Shown here one piece after another: positions 32,359 through 45,400 of a stretch of 64,000 nt of DNA. A program made the position numbers and the translations under genes. This DNA is from Apostichopus japonicus (Eukaryota; Echinodermata; Holothuroidea; Aspidochirotida; Stichopodidae): assembly GCF_037975245.1 (NCBI RefSeq), contig NC_092572.1, forward strand, positions 25,430,989-25,494,988. The letters are read 5' to 3'. Under the pieces are notes generated by a model. That model did not search any database and was not told the DNA's origin. It was given only the letters and a program-made list of their open reading frames with translations. The stretch's first letter is position 1. Every line of letters starts with the position of its first letter.

Positions 32359-32807
32359 CACAACTTTCCATCACAGCGTACCAACTGTTAATTTTTCAAA
32401 TTTGCATAGTGTACAAAAAAAAAATTGCTGTGAAAACGGGCACATCTCACCCAATTTGAACTACAATACACATCCAATGACAAACAAGCTTCCAAACGAG
32501 AGTTGAATTCAAATTAAGAACTACAGAAGGCACATCTCCTACAAGAGAGAGTGGCTGGGAGCAGTCTACCAGGTGTCTTTGGGTATGTGATTTTGGAACG
32601 TATATCCGACTTATGGAAGAAGCCATTTCTACGTGGTACGTCGTGACACCGATTCCACAAACTAGCAGTTTGCACACGAGGCTCCTGCGCTTGCAGCGCA
32701 TCATAACAAGGCTCCTGCGCTTGAAGCGCATAATAACAAGTCCGTCGTCCAATCAGTAAACACAGCCAGCTGCTCTGCGAGTAATTCTTATTATCCTTTA
32801 CGTTCCG

Positions 32808-33451
32808 TTAGACTACCGTCGTCTTCCTCGGTGACTTGGCTCCAGAGTCGGTTCCCGACTGTTCCCTACGATATTCTTCAAATTCTCTTTTCAGTTCTTC
32901 GCACCTCTTCTCCTTCTTCTCCGTCTCGTCCAAATCGTACACGGGGTTCGAGGAAGACGATTGGCTCAGCTCGTCGTCGGACTCATAAAACTTTCTCAAC
33001 GCGTCCAGTAGGTCCTGCTCGAGTCTGGGATCTTTTTTAGTCAGGTCATTGTCGTCTTCGCCTGAGTCTGGCAGAGTCTGACTACTGGCATTAGGCAAGT
33101 TAGAGGACTCCTCCGAGACGAACGGCCCGCTGTCCCGACCCCGAGGGCCCACCGAAGTGTTCCTGCTCCCGTAGCCACTGCTAAGAGAGTGGTGGCTTTC
33201 TTGGGGGGAGAGGGTGTCCTTACGGTGTTGGTAGCTGTCACTCTGGCCAAAGTCTGGTAGTGGGCCCACCATGCTGACGTCCTGCGGATCAGCCGATGAA
33301 AGAAGACACTCTTGATTGGTGGACATGGAGAGAGGTGAAATGGAAACGGCAGGCAGGGATTGGTTCGAGGGACGAGGGGTGCTCTTGACTGGGGGATGTC
33401 CTTGGCGAGATGGGATAGGCTCTCCACCGTTTGGAGATGCTTCAAAAGTAT
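32808..33451 (-). CDS. IGSF9: IgSF9-like coding exon 16: C-terminus with PDZ ligand
   Basis: Begins TFEASPNGGEPIPSRQGHPP, contains an acidic DALRKFYESDDEL segment and an EETEKKEKR-type charged helix near the end, and stops after SPRKTTVV. The last four residues fit a class I PDZ ligand. Confidence 0.92.
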
Positions 33452-36400
33452 CTGTATTAGAACAATGTAAAACGAAACACTCAACAACAACAACAAAAAA
33501 GCAAAAATGTGAAACATGTTAAACAGATGACAGGTATAAATATTACTTCCCCTTGATTCAAGTAAGGGAACCTATGGTTCGACATGATACCACATCTAGA
33601 TACCACATCAATGATACCACATCTAGAGATTACCATCATTGGAAATCCAAGTTTAGACTTCCAAAGATCTCATATCAATACTGGCTAGAGCTTTAGGAAA
33701 ATGATCAACTTATTGCATTTGGTTTATTAAGAAGACAATGGGGGGGAGGGGGGCAGGGAAGGGGGGTTGTGTCCATGCTTTTTTCCCCTCTTCCTCATTC
33801 TTGTTTAAAGCCCACCACCTGTAATTTGTTTTTTGAATATTCATAAATGTTAATTTATTTAACAATTACTACTCATCATTTTCTTTTTTGTTCTCTTCGA
33901 GCCGCTTGTCGTATGTTAGTTTCGGGCTCAAAGCTACCACCATGAGGACTTAACAGCTAGAATATATAACAACAGTGCACTCTGTATTTGACATCATGCA
34001 ACCGTGGGGGACATACAAATCGGGATAAAGCACAGGTGTGGAAAAGCAGTGACGATGATGGAAACGAAACAGAGAAACGGAGTGACCACTTGGGGTAATT
34101 AGAGATCACTGAATATTCAGTGCTATTCCTGAAATTGCAAGCCATGCATCCATCATTTTAATAAGGGGGGGTCAAAGGTCCTGCGGGTGGTTTTTGGTCT
34201 TACCGATTTCACTGTTTGTTTGTAGAGAATCTTGTCCAGAGTGGTCACTGTTCAGACCGCTGTCGTTGGAGAGCCTGATACCGGCGGGCGAGGTCATCCT
34301 GGCCACCTTGGTATTCACTGGATATGCATAAGTAGGCTGCTCTAACTGTAAATATTCATGAGACAGGGCCGACGGCAACGGTTCGAGATTGTCGTCACAG
34401 GGAAGAAGGACCTCATCCGAGGGTGACCTCTCCAGAGCGTATTCGTGCACTCCAAATTTCCGTTTGGGTATTTCGTCCCTCAGCGAGGCGTAGAGCGCCT
34501 CTGCCTGGTAGGTCAGTTCGTCGGGCACCTCGTCATAGTGGACGGTGCGAGCCTGGAAGACACCGTCCGTCCCGTAACCGGGCAGATCATCTAGAAACAC
34601 CTCGTTCTGTAACGGTTCCGCCAGTCCGTTGACGTACGGGTCGCCTTCTTCTCCGTTGCAGGAGTAATTACAGTCGCTGGGAGGATGGGCGTACTGGTTG
34701 TATTCCCCCGCCACCTCAGAACCAGGGTCGAACGTGTGCGTGGTGTACTCCCGGTCCAGACGCAACTCCGATGGGTCCACGACCCGGTCCGAGGATGCTG
34801 ACGGTCGCAGTCGCGAAGGTCCGTCTGTGGGATGGACGCGACCTGGTTGCGATAAAGAATTATGGGAGGAGTCAATTGTTGGCTGGTTGACGATGGAATG
34901 AGGAGCACGGACAGTGATGGTATCTTGGTGAAATGAGGGTGACCATGAATGATTATGAAGCGAAGCACTGCAAGCAAGCGTCTCGCGAGACCCCAAGGAG
35001 TCCCTCGAAGAAGAAGCAGCCGTATGTTTTTCTACGCTGTCGGCATGCAATGTTAATAGCAACCTACCGTCGCTCCCTGTAAGCGGCTTTAGCACCAACC
35101 GTCTATCGGGGTCGTGCGGGTCACCGTATCTCTGATAATCCACTCTCCTTCTCTCCGGCTTGTTAGGCAGTTTCATGCTGTTATTATTATTATGTTTGTA
35201 GCCTAAAGGCAGATGATGGCGATTGTGGTTAGTGGCAGGTTTTTTCCCCTGCTGCTCGGCATCGCTTGAGGAATTAATGAGCATGCAGCCATGATAGTAA
35301 ACATAATCACCTCTGTCCGCTTTCGTTGGCTTGCCGGGATAACTTGTCAATTGGAATTTGACGTGAGGGCGCTGTTGCTGTAACGATACATTTTCAGTCT
35401 CCCAACAGCTTCCATCTAGACAGCAAGAAAAAAACGAGATAACTCAAAATATATTAAGCTGTCATAATAATTAAATATGAAACCATGTTATTTATAAATA
35501 TTGCGTTAAAATTTTTGTTGTCTAACATGAATATGAAGTAACTCTTTTTTGAAGGGATATTCCGTTGGCTGAAGTCGATTGCAAAGAAAGATGCCGATGA
35601 TTTTTCTGCATCTGTATCATGTCACAATTTCATCTTCCTAGCATTTCTGCATGACAAAAGAAATGAATTTTTGAATCTTTGGTGAAGACATCTCGCAACA
35701 GCAGAGTCAGTGATGTCATCAAAGCAAATCCGGTTGAAAATTTGCTCGGCTTCCTTTGTAATTCATTGACTTATCCACAGAAGATGAGCTCACGGAACCT
35801 ACAAACGTATTTCTGCATGAGACTCTAAACACCGAGTCGATTTTGGCAGCTTTGTCGTCATTCCTATATCGCATCTCAAGGATAGATAAACAAGCAGATA
35901 ACACGACAGCCAATTCAAACTAAAACAAGAACATGTGCCATTATGACATCACAGGACCACCTACTGTGATGCAATGCAGTCCCTGGAAGAATCGAGTGTT
36001 TGCCTGTCGAGGTAGGCCACAGAAATATCCCCCTTTAAAAGGAACCAAAGTGGAAAAACATCTAAAGGTACAAGTCACCCAACCAACCACCACCAACCAA
36101 CCACCATCAACCAACCACCCAACCAACCAAGTCACCCAACCTGCATTTTGAAAAACCTAACCAAACTTATTCAAAACCAGGTAAAATACTCCATAAACTC
36201 CAAAAATATTGTTTAACTAGTGAATCAATTAAATGGACATTCTGGTCAACTCAAAGTTGATTGTTTTGTAAAAACTGTTGGGAAATTTTCCAAATCTGTG
36301 GTATTTTCGAAATGCGTGGTATTTTCCAAATCCATGGTATTTTGTATTGCAAAGATACAGATTTTGGTGAATGCATCTGGCAATAGCTGAATGGATGATG

Positions 36401-39400
36401 TCATCAGGACAATTCAGCTGAAAAAAAAAAATGTCCTTTTTTCTTGATTATTTGCCATTCATTTATCCACAGATTTATCCACAAATATTTATATACAAAG
36501 GATATATTTTCATGGGATTCTAAATACAGAGAACTTTGACAGCTAAGAAAAAAGTTAAGCTTCTGAAGAGCATTTGCCCAGATGACATCACATACCCCCT
36601 ACTGTGATCCAACATCCTGGAGTAAGTTGGAGGTTTAGCCAGTCAAACTGTGTTGCATGCAATCAACCCTATCTAGTGTTAGGGGCAAGATAATTGAGAT
36701 AGGGGTTTCAACTAGCACTGTGCAATATTTTTTCTCTTCAGTATAAGTTTCATACTGTTTGCCACTAGAAAATCCTTTCAATGTGTTTAATATTCCTTTA
36801 AGACCCACTGTACAGTACCAACCTCTGTTTCTCTAAACTAGGCAGATCGACAATTCTTTATTTATACGTTCGTCATAGGAAGAACTGTCATCCTGAAAAG
36901 TTAACCATCCCCAAAAAGTTGCATATGAGAGGCATATCTCAGAAATTTTTCGAAATCTTTTTCGTCATATTTTGTGAAATGAAACGATGACGACTAAATT
37001 GAATTTTCGTGTAGAGTTAGTCTAGAATGGTATAAAATTTGCTGTTAATGCCCCAGTATATATTATCGACCTTAAAAGTCATCAGCAAAGTACCTTGCAA
37101 TAGCGTGGACCTATTTGCACATAGCGTGGACCTATTGTGCACATAGCGTGGACCATATGTGCACATAGCAAATAAATGAAGGTCGCTCTTGAAGGGGAAT
37201 TTCTAACCAATTTTTCAGGAACATATCAACGGGTTACAATGATTTTGACTGTTTCACCTGCCTCACAACACACAGGTTCTGCATGTAAGTTTGACAGACC
37301 TACATATCAAACACAAATTTCATCCAAGCTTTACTTCCTAAAACTCTGATTCACTTTGACCCTAATACCCTGCCGTGCTCCGATCACAAGATGACTACCA
37401 AACTGCGTATCACCGACGTTTAAGTTTTACAACACAAACAGCATGCTGGTCGAATGGTCAACCTTTTGTTGGTTCCTCTGAACCTTTAACCCTTGACCAT
37501 GGTCAAATAAATGAGCATAATTAATACCTGAGTTACTGTCCAGATGTTCTGTTGCCTCCATGAGTCGGATGCCATTCAGTTCCTCGGCCTCCATCACATC
37601 GGAACCGTTGACCTCTGACCCGTCCGAACAATGTCTGGTGGGGACGTACCCTACATGGCCGCCCACTGTTGTGTTCAAGCCCTCCGATGAGCTGACATGG
37701 TATACTCCGGCCCGCCCTGTGATGGACGTCCTTGTCAGTCTCTCGCGTAGGTTCTGCTGCACAGAACGTGCTGGTTCTACCGTGACGCTCGGGTAACCAG
37801 GATGCTTAGGCTTCGGGGTAAACTTCTCCTTGATGCCTGAAAAATGCTTCCCAAGGAATCCTTTTTGGGTTGATGCTGGATACCTACAAGACCGGAAGCA
37901 GAATAAAACATCCAAACTTAAATATTGGTCAATTTGAACTTTATGAGTCCCTCCATGGGCAACTCTGAGTCACTTTATGGGCAACTCTGAGTCACTTCAT
38001 GGGCGACTCTGAGTCACTTCATGAGCAACTCTGAGTCACTTCATGGGCAACTCAGAGTCCCTCCATGGGCAACTCTGAGTCACTTCATGGTCAACTCTGA
38101 GTCACTTCATGGGCAACTCAGAGGCCCTCCATGGGCAACTCTGAGTCACTTCATGGTCAACTCAGAGTCCCTCCATGGGCAACTCTGAGTCACTTCATGG
38201 GCAACTCTGAGTCACTTCATGGGCAACTCAGAGTCCCTCCATGGGCAACTCAGAGTCCCTCCATGGGCAACTCTGAGTAACTTCATGGTCAACTCAGAGT
38301 CCCTCCATGGGCAACTCTGAGTCACTTCATGGGCAACTCTGAGTCACTTCATGGGCAACTCTGAGTCACTTCATGGGCAACTCTGAGTCACTTCATGAGC
38401 AACTCTGAGTCACTTCATGGGCAACTCAGAGTCCCTCCATGGGCAACTCTGAGTCACTTCATGGTCAACTCTGAGTCACTTCATGGGCAACTCTGAGTCA
38501 CTTCATGGGCAACTCTGAGTCACTTCATGGGCAACTCTGAGTCACTTCATGAGCAACTCTGAGTCACTTCATGGGCAACTCAGAGTCCCTCCATGGGCAA
38601 CTCTGAGTCACTTCATGGGCAACTCTGAGTCACTTCATGGTCAACTCTTCATTTTATTCATTAGCAACTCTCGTGAGTTTCTTCACGATTACAAGCAGTG
38701 TGCATCCTCATAGTCAAGGTTACCACACATCACAATTAATAAGGGGTTGTCCTGGTTATGCAAATCAAATATATATTGCCCCACTGGCAAACTGAGTTGT
38801 CCCAATTTTCTACAGGTCTTTGTGACATTCAAAAACGTTCACTGTTCTTACTGAGCTTTAATACAGCAAAGTGATTCTGTACGGCATTCCATATATTCAT
38901 GAGGTCACGCCAGGAAGACGTGTTTGATGTTTCATGACCAAAATTAACATTGCTTGAAGTGTTTATTATCATAATCTCTTGTAAGTTGTGAATTACCATT
39001 TCCTATATTTTCAAGGAAGTCTATATCTTGCAGTTGCAAAGACAAAATGGTCTCTGGTCTGGTTATCAAGTTGCTATGCCGTCACACCTGGTTGCCATGG
39101 ACAACATTGAATTCGGATAAATAGATAGTTATTCAACTTACCTGTGACTATCATCACTGCTTTGATCAGAGTGGTCTACCACACCTAGAAGAGTGAGAGA
39201 GATAACAGAATTTAATGGAACTATTATACAGTTTCTGACAACGACTTGAAGTGGGAGATAACAAACTGTGCAAAACGTGAATAAAATTTGGTTATCTTGG
39301 TTGACAAACACCCAGAGGTGGAGAAAAAATATAACTTGAATATAATTTAAAGTTTATTAGCGGGTGACAATAACTAGACGTGGTAGAAACAAAATCCACT

Positions 39401-42400
39401 TCAAATCTTCAAATGATCACTAAACAGGGGTGGAGGAAGGTGGGGGAGGGAATACTTACTGAAGAACACCATCCTCTTATTCCTGTTCCTCCGTTGCTTG
39501 CAGGAGACGATGAAACAGGCCAAGAGGAGGATGCAGAGGAGACAAAAGATGACGGCTAGTACCCCCGCCAAGATGCCGGTGATGTCCACCGCATACTGAG
39601 GCTGCTTTGTAGGTCTGTACATGGGGAGTCCTGTCAAAGATGTAAAGAGATCGTTAAAAACTAAAATTGTAAATATTTATCAAGGAACAACTCACGAGGT
39701 TGCTTCCTTTGGACTAAGAAGAGGATGGTGAAGTAAATGAGATTGTTAAATATTTTATCAAGGCTGAACTCGGAACTGGAAATAAGTTACCAGTAGCACC
39801 TGTAGCAGACGATGTCGCTTCCATTCATGGTCTACTCTACAGAGTGGGAGTTCTAAACGGGATGTGCAAACCTTGTACGTAATTATTACTCCTGTCGGTT
39901 AAGCCACTTTTGAGAAGCGAGTACATAGAGATCATCCAAGCTTTACTTCCTAAAGCTCTGATCCACTTGAACCCTAATCCCTGCTCTGCTCCAATCACAA
40001 GATGATTACATTGTTTGATTCCTCTTAACCTTTAACCTTATTGACCATGACCGAACAAATTTCAAGCAAATTTCCTGGCAAAGGGAAGTTTTGTCAACTT
40101 CTTAAACCACACGCCACTCACCCCAAGTGTCGCCGACCACTGCTTGGCTGGGGTGACTAAAACTACCATCACCGAAGGCCACCAATCGGAAGGAGTAGGT
40201 GGTGTTCACCGTTAGTTGAGTCATCAGATGTTCTGTAGCGTCCCCAGCTACCCTATCTTCTAGAACCAACCAAGGACCCTCGATCCAATATTCCAAGGCA
40301 TAGTGAGAAACTAGTTCCGCACCTTCGACTGGCGGTAACCATGACAACAACAGACCGTCACCGCTCATCGACAAGGTCAGGTTCCGTGGAGGCGATGTGG
40401 AGGTACTTCCTGCAAATTTGACGGAAAAAGGAATTATAAAAAGCGGAGATTATATGTGGCATTTCTATCAAGGACATTGGTTCATATGATTGGTTTTGGA
40501 AAGGCACAAGGATACAAAATCTTCAAACAGGAGAGAAAAAGACATTGGTATGGAAGAAAGTCTGGACATCAACTGACCAATAAGAAACCTTCCCTGCTCT
40601 TCCCATCATGGTCATGGTCACACATTCATTGTCTGAGCTCTTGGAAATCTCACGTTTATTTACATTTGAACAAACGTAGGAATGATGACTGATATCTTTT
40701 ACAAAGACATACTAAGAACCAGAGTCAAAACAGTTCCGTAATGTGTCAATTTTCAGGAAATGATTGGATTTTATCGTAACAGTTCCCAATCGTTATCGCA
40801 GCAGTGAAGGAATTTGTTTGCACACAGCACACACAGACTACGAACTGCAGCTGTACTGGGTCATAAAAACCACATGCAAACCATGGAAGATATACAGTAA
40901 AATTGAAGTGAAGAATTAAACAAAAACTGACAAAGAATGACATTTTGGAAAACTTTAGCTACGTTGTAGGTCTACATCAGTGTTATAACGGACAGAGCAA
41001 AAAAAAAAAGAGAGACATTGCAAACAAACCCGTGCAAAAAGTTGGTTACTTGTGTGAGGAAAGGAGTTGCTATCATTCATCACAACCAAACTCTTGCGGA
41101 AATTTTTTTATGCGAATGTTCAACATTACCTCCTATCCATGGCTCATTAAAGGATGAGTTCACTAGTCGGACGTAAGAAGACAAGTAGGCCGATTCGCCC
41201 TCAAAATATTAAGTCATTTCACGTAATTTATCAATATTTATTTGATTTTATAACATGGTTCCCACAATATTAAACAAATCACATATATTACAGTCCACAT
41301 CTTTTTCAAGACCACCAAAACAGATCTTCACAGTTGACTATTGGAAGTAGTCTATGCATTCCTGATGACTTAGAGTTGACTATTGGAAGTAGTCTATGCA
41401 TTCCTGATGACTTAGAGTTGACTATTGGAAGTAGTCTATGCATTCCTGATGACTTAGAGTTGACTATTGGAAGTAGTCTATGCATTCCTGATGACTTAGA
41501 GTTGACTATTGGAAGTAGTCTATGCATTCCTGATGACTTAGAGTTGACTATTGGAAGTAGTCTATGCATTCCTGATGACTTAGAGTTGACTATTGGAAGT
41601 AGTCTATGCATTCCTGATGACTTAGAGTTGACTATTGGAAGTAGTCTATGCATTCCTGATGACTTAGAGTTGACTATTGGAAGTAGTCTATGCATTCCTG
41701 ATGACTTAGAGTTGACTATTGGAAGTAGTCTATGCATTCCTGATGACTTAGAGTTGACTATTGGAAGTAGTCTATGCATTCCTGATGACTTAGAGTTGAC
41801 TATTGGAAGTAGTCTATGCATTCCTGATGACTTAGAGTTGACTATTGGAAGTAGTCTATGCATTCCTGATGACTTAGAGTTGACTATTGGAAGTAGTCTA
41901 TGCATTCCTGATGACTTAGAGTTGACTATTGGAAGTAGTCTATGCATTCCTGATGACTTAGAGTTGACTATTGGAAGTAGTCTATGCATTCCTGATGACT
42001 TAGAGTTGACTATTGGAAGTAGTCTATGCATTCCTGATGACTTAGGCTGCTGTACCTGCAGTAATTAGCGTTAAAGGGTGTGAATGCTGGTAATCCGACC
42101 TAGTTTCGAATTAGGTGTAACAGAAGTGTTAGACACCACCATCGATCCCAGAAAATACACACACAGCTTGCTACCGTTGGTAATTAGACACTAGTGTACA
42201 GTCAATACATACAGCTACGATCAATACCCACAACACAGTGTATATAGCAGCCTGGACATCTCAGGTCTAGATAAAAGATTAGGCTACAAGGTATCACGTT
42301 TCATTACTGTCTGCATTTTGTAGCGACAAGAAGAAAACGTCATTTGCAAGCAACGTAAAGTTAACTTTTTCAGAGCGCGGCATGCGGTTTGGGGCGAGTC

Positions 42401-45400
42401 TTCAATGCCTTTAAAACAATTTGTAAACTGTGTGCTAACCTCATTTCATCCATGAGCCATCAACCCACAAACATGAAATGCTGACGGTACCTTTCTCGCC
42501 AGTTCGATTTATGCCGTTAAATTCTTAAAACTCCTAAGACATCTTGCTTTCCAAAGTCACAATTGATAAGCAGATCTGCTTCTAAGCGTTCAAATCAGGA
42601 TTTTTCCTCACTTTTCCAGACAAAATTCAAGACCTAGAAAAGAGGTTTGCCCTTCTCCCTACCTTTTCTAGAAAAGAGGTATTCCCTTCTCCCTACTTTT
42701 TCATTTTTTATTTATTTTTACAGACCATGTGGGAACCATGTCTATACTTCTTGCAGTTATTAAAATATATATAATTAAACTTTAAGTTATACCAGGTGTC
42801 ACATACCTGTACTTTACATAATAAATTAAACTTAAAGTTATACTAGGTGTCACATAGCTGTGTGAAAAGAGTTCTTTAATTTGAACTGTTATGGTTACAT
42901 CAAGATGAATGGGATGATGATCACGATGATGATGAAATAAAAGTTTAATTGAAATTATAGGCATTTAATTTTTGGGGGGATGGGGGGAACGGGAGGGAAG
43001 GGAGGGGTTAATTTGTTGTGGTTATGAAGTGAGTACTTACCAGGAATAATGTCTGACTCAGAAGGGAAGGAGCTGCCAGCTACAATAGAATTAAATATGA
43101 CAAACATTCACAAAATGACGTTAGATGGAAGTGAGTGAAGCAGGATGGATAGAAGGCAATTAGAGGCAAGAGGGAATGCCTAGCTAGACAGGGATGAGCC
43201 TGGGGTATAAAAAAAATTAAATCACGGAACTTTGCAAAAATTGCGGTATAGGCTCCTGTTTGCGTATGCTACAGTGTGTTAGGATAATAGTTTTTGTCCC
43301 CGAGGTAGAAAAGAAATCACGGACGTTCCGCGAATTCGCGGAAAAAGCTCATGCCTGGGTAGAAGCTAACCTATCAAATTCACGATGAAATGGACAAAAT
43401 AATTCCAATAAAGAAAAAAATCCCAAGCCCAAAATTGTGAAAACTATACATAACTTTGAAAGCAGTAACTCAAAATAAGTTCAATTCTGTGGTGCGCTTT
43501 TGTTACCACTCAGTCTTTTTAGTCATATGGCATTTCCTGTATCTGTCCTTTGTGAGCGAAGCTCGAAACTTATATAAGTAATAATTGGGCAGTTACTTTT
43601 ACAACGCTTCAAGCGACCACGAAGTGGGAAAAGCCCGCAACCATTTCAGTCGGGTGGCTTCCAATTCAATATTTTCGATTCAAATTTGAAATCTTTTCAA
43701 TTGAGTAAGTCATTTCAGATAGGGAAAACCATAGATTGCTCTTGGATGAAAACCCCACCTTACTATGACCCGGCTGGGGTATCGAACCCATAACCTGCCG
43801 ATTTGCTAAGCCTCATTGCTTCAGGTGCCACCGCCTTTATCCACTCGTCCACAACACCAGTATATACCACTGTTATATATATATACCACTTATGTTTCTT
43901 GCAGGCCTACAGGGAGGAGAGTAGGGTAATAGCTACACGGAATAGTTTTCTATCTACTTGTCTGGCTACTTCTGCCCACCACTGTGACATTTAATTGTTT
44001 CCCTTGTTTCAATCAAAACGTTGACACTCCAGAGGTAAACGAGAGGTACAATTCATTATCAGGTTCCAATGTCACGTTCAAGATCTTTCGGTGACCGTAG
44101 CTTTCTGAATGCTGCACCACATTTATGGAACTCCTTCCTGGTTGAAATTAGGTCTTTAGATTCTATTATTCAATTCAAGCGCTGTCTTAAAACTTTTCAT
44201 TTCTCTCAACTCTACTAGTTTTTGTACATGCACCCATAAGGCGCATTGAACAACTTTTGTTGGAGTCTGCACTATATAAAGCTAGTAATTATTATTATTA
44301 CTATTATTATTATTAAATTCATTCTAGATCACTCTTTGGAAATGAGTAACTCTACAGTGGTTACCACGAAACCAACAAGAGTTAGAAAAACGGAGAACAA
44401 CAATGAAGTAAGATGGAGGGTGACAGGATACAAAAAAAATAATAAATAACATGAAATAACATAAAAAAAAATACATATAACAGGCTACAATGGAAAGTCA
44501 ATGGAAAAAATAAACTATCAGCTACTTTTCAGCGGAACAATACATTTAAGAAAATTCAAAGTGCAGTTGGGAGGTAGGAGCAAAAACTGTCAGCTAAAGA
44601 CGAATAAAACGAAACAGATGCAACACCCAACGGCAGATGAGATGGCTGCGAATTTAAGAGGAGGGGAATTGGAAGCTAATACAGGATTAAGATCGGTATT
44701 AAGTTGCTCTATATAAGGAACGACAATTGTTTGTTCAGCTTTATTCCAAATAATTGCCAATTTTGATTCCCAAATACAGCAATCGTTTTTCAGGTTTCAT
44801 TTATCTGTTGATTTATTGTTTGGTAGCTTTGACGACACATTCAATCGTCGTGCAGGCCTCCTTAAAATAATCATTGGTCACAGATAATGGCATAATCAGC
44901 CTTGCTGTGATTGCTATCTGCTGAAACCTAACAAGGAAAATACAAGGAAAAGAGGCACAGTATTTTTCTTTCAAGTTATATTTTCTTCTGAGGAGTGAAA
45001 TGTTTGAGCTAGTATATCTTTGATGAGGAGATTTTTGCTCCGTGAAAGAGTTAAATTTATGTTTCAAGGATGGGGAAAAGGAGGTGTTACCAATATGTAA
45101 TGAGTGCGACCATTTTGTTATAAAAAAAAGAAGAAAAAAGTCTATTATATATCGACACTTTACCTGTCAAAGCAGTATGTTTAACTGGTAAAAATACTTC
45201 ACACATATGTTAGTTGAGGAAGAAATTAGTTTTTGATTTCAAAAGTTAACTTGCACAGGTCTATACGTTTTTTTCTTACCTTTCGTCGCCACGGTAATCG
45301 ATTCGGTCCATCCGCTTGCACCTAGGTCATTCCGTCCCGTTACAGAGAATTCATATTCGGTCGTAGGTCGAAGGTCGTGGATCACTATGGAAGACACGGT

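Noticed and set aside
37946-38650. CRISPR-like regular repeat
   Set aside because: Contiguous tandem units with no unique spacers, in an animal intron.
41306-42068. Long open frames on both strands (241 and 244 codons)
   Set aside because: Produced by an identical 42-bp tandem repeat inside an intron; no independent sign of coding.
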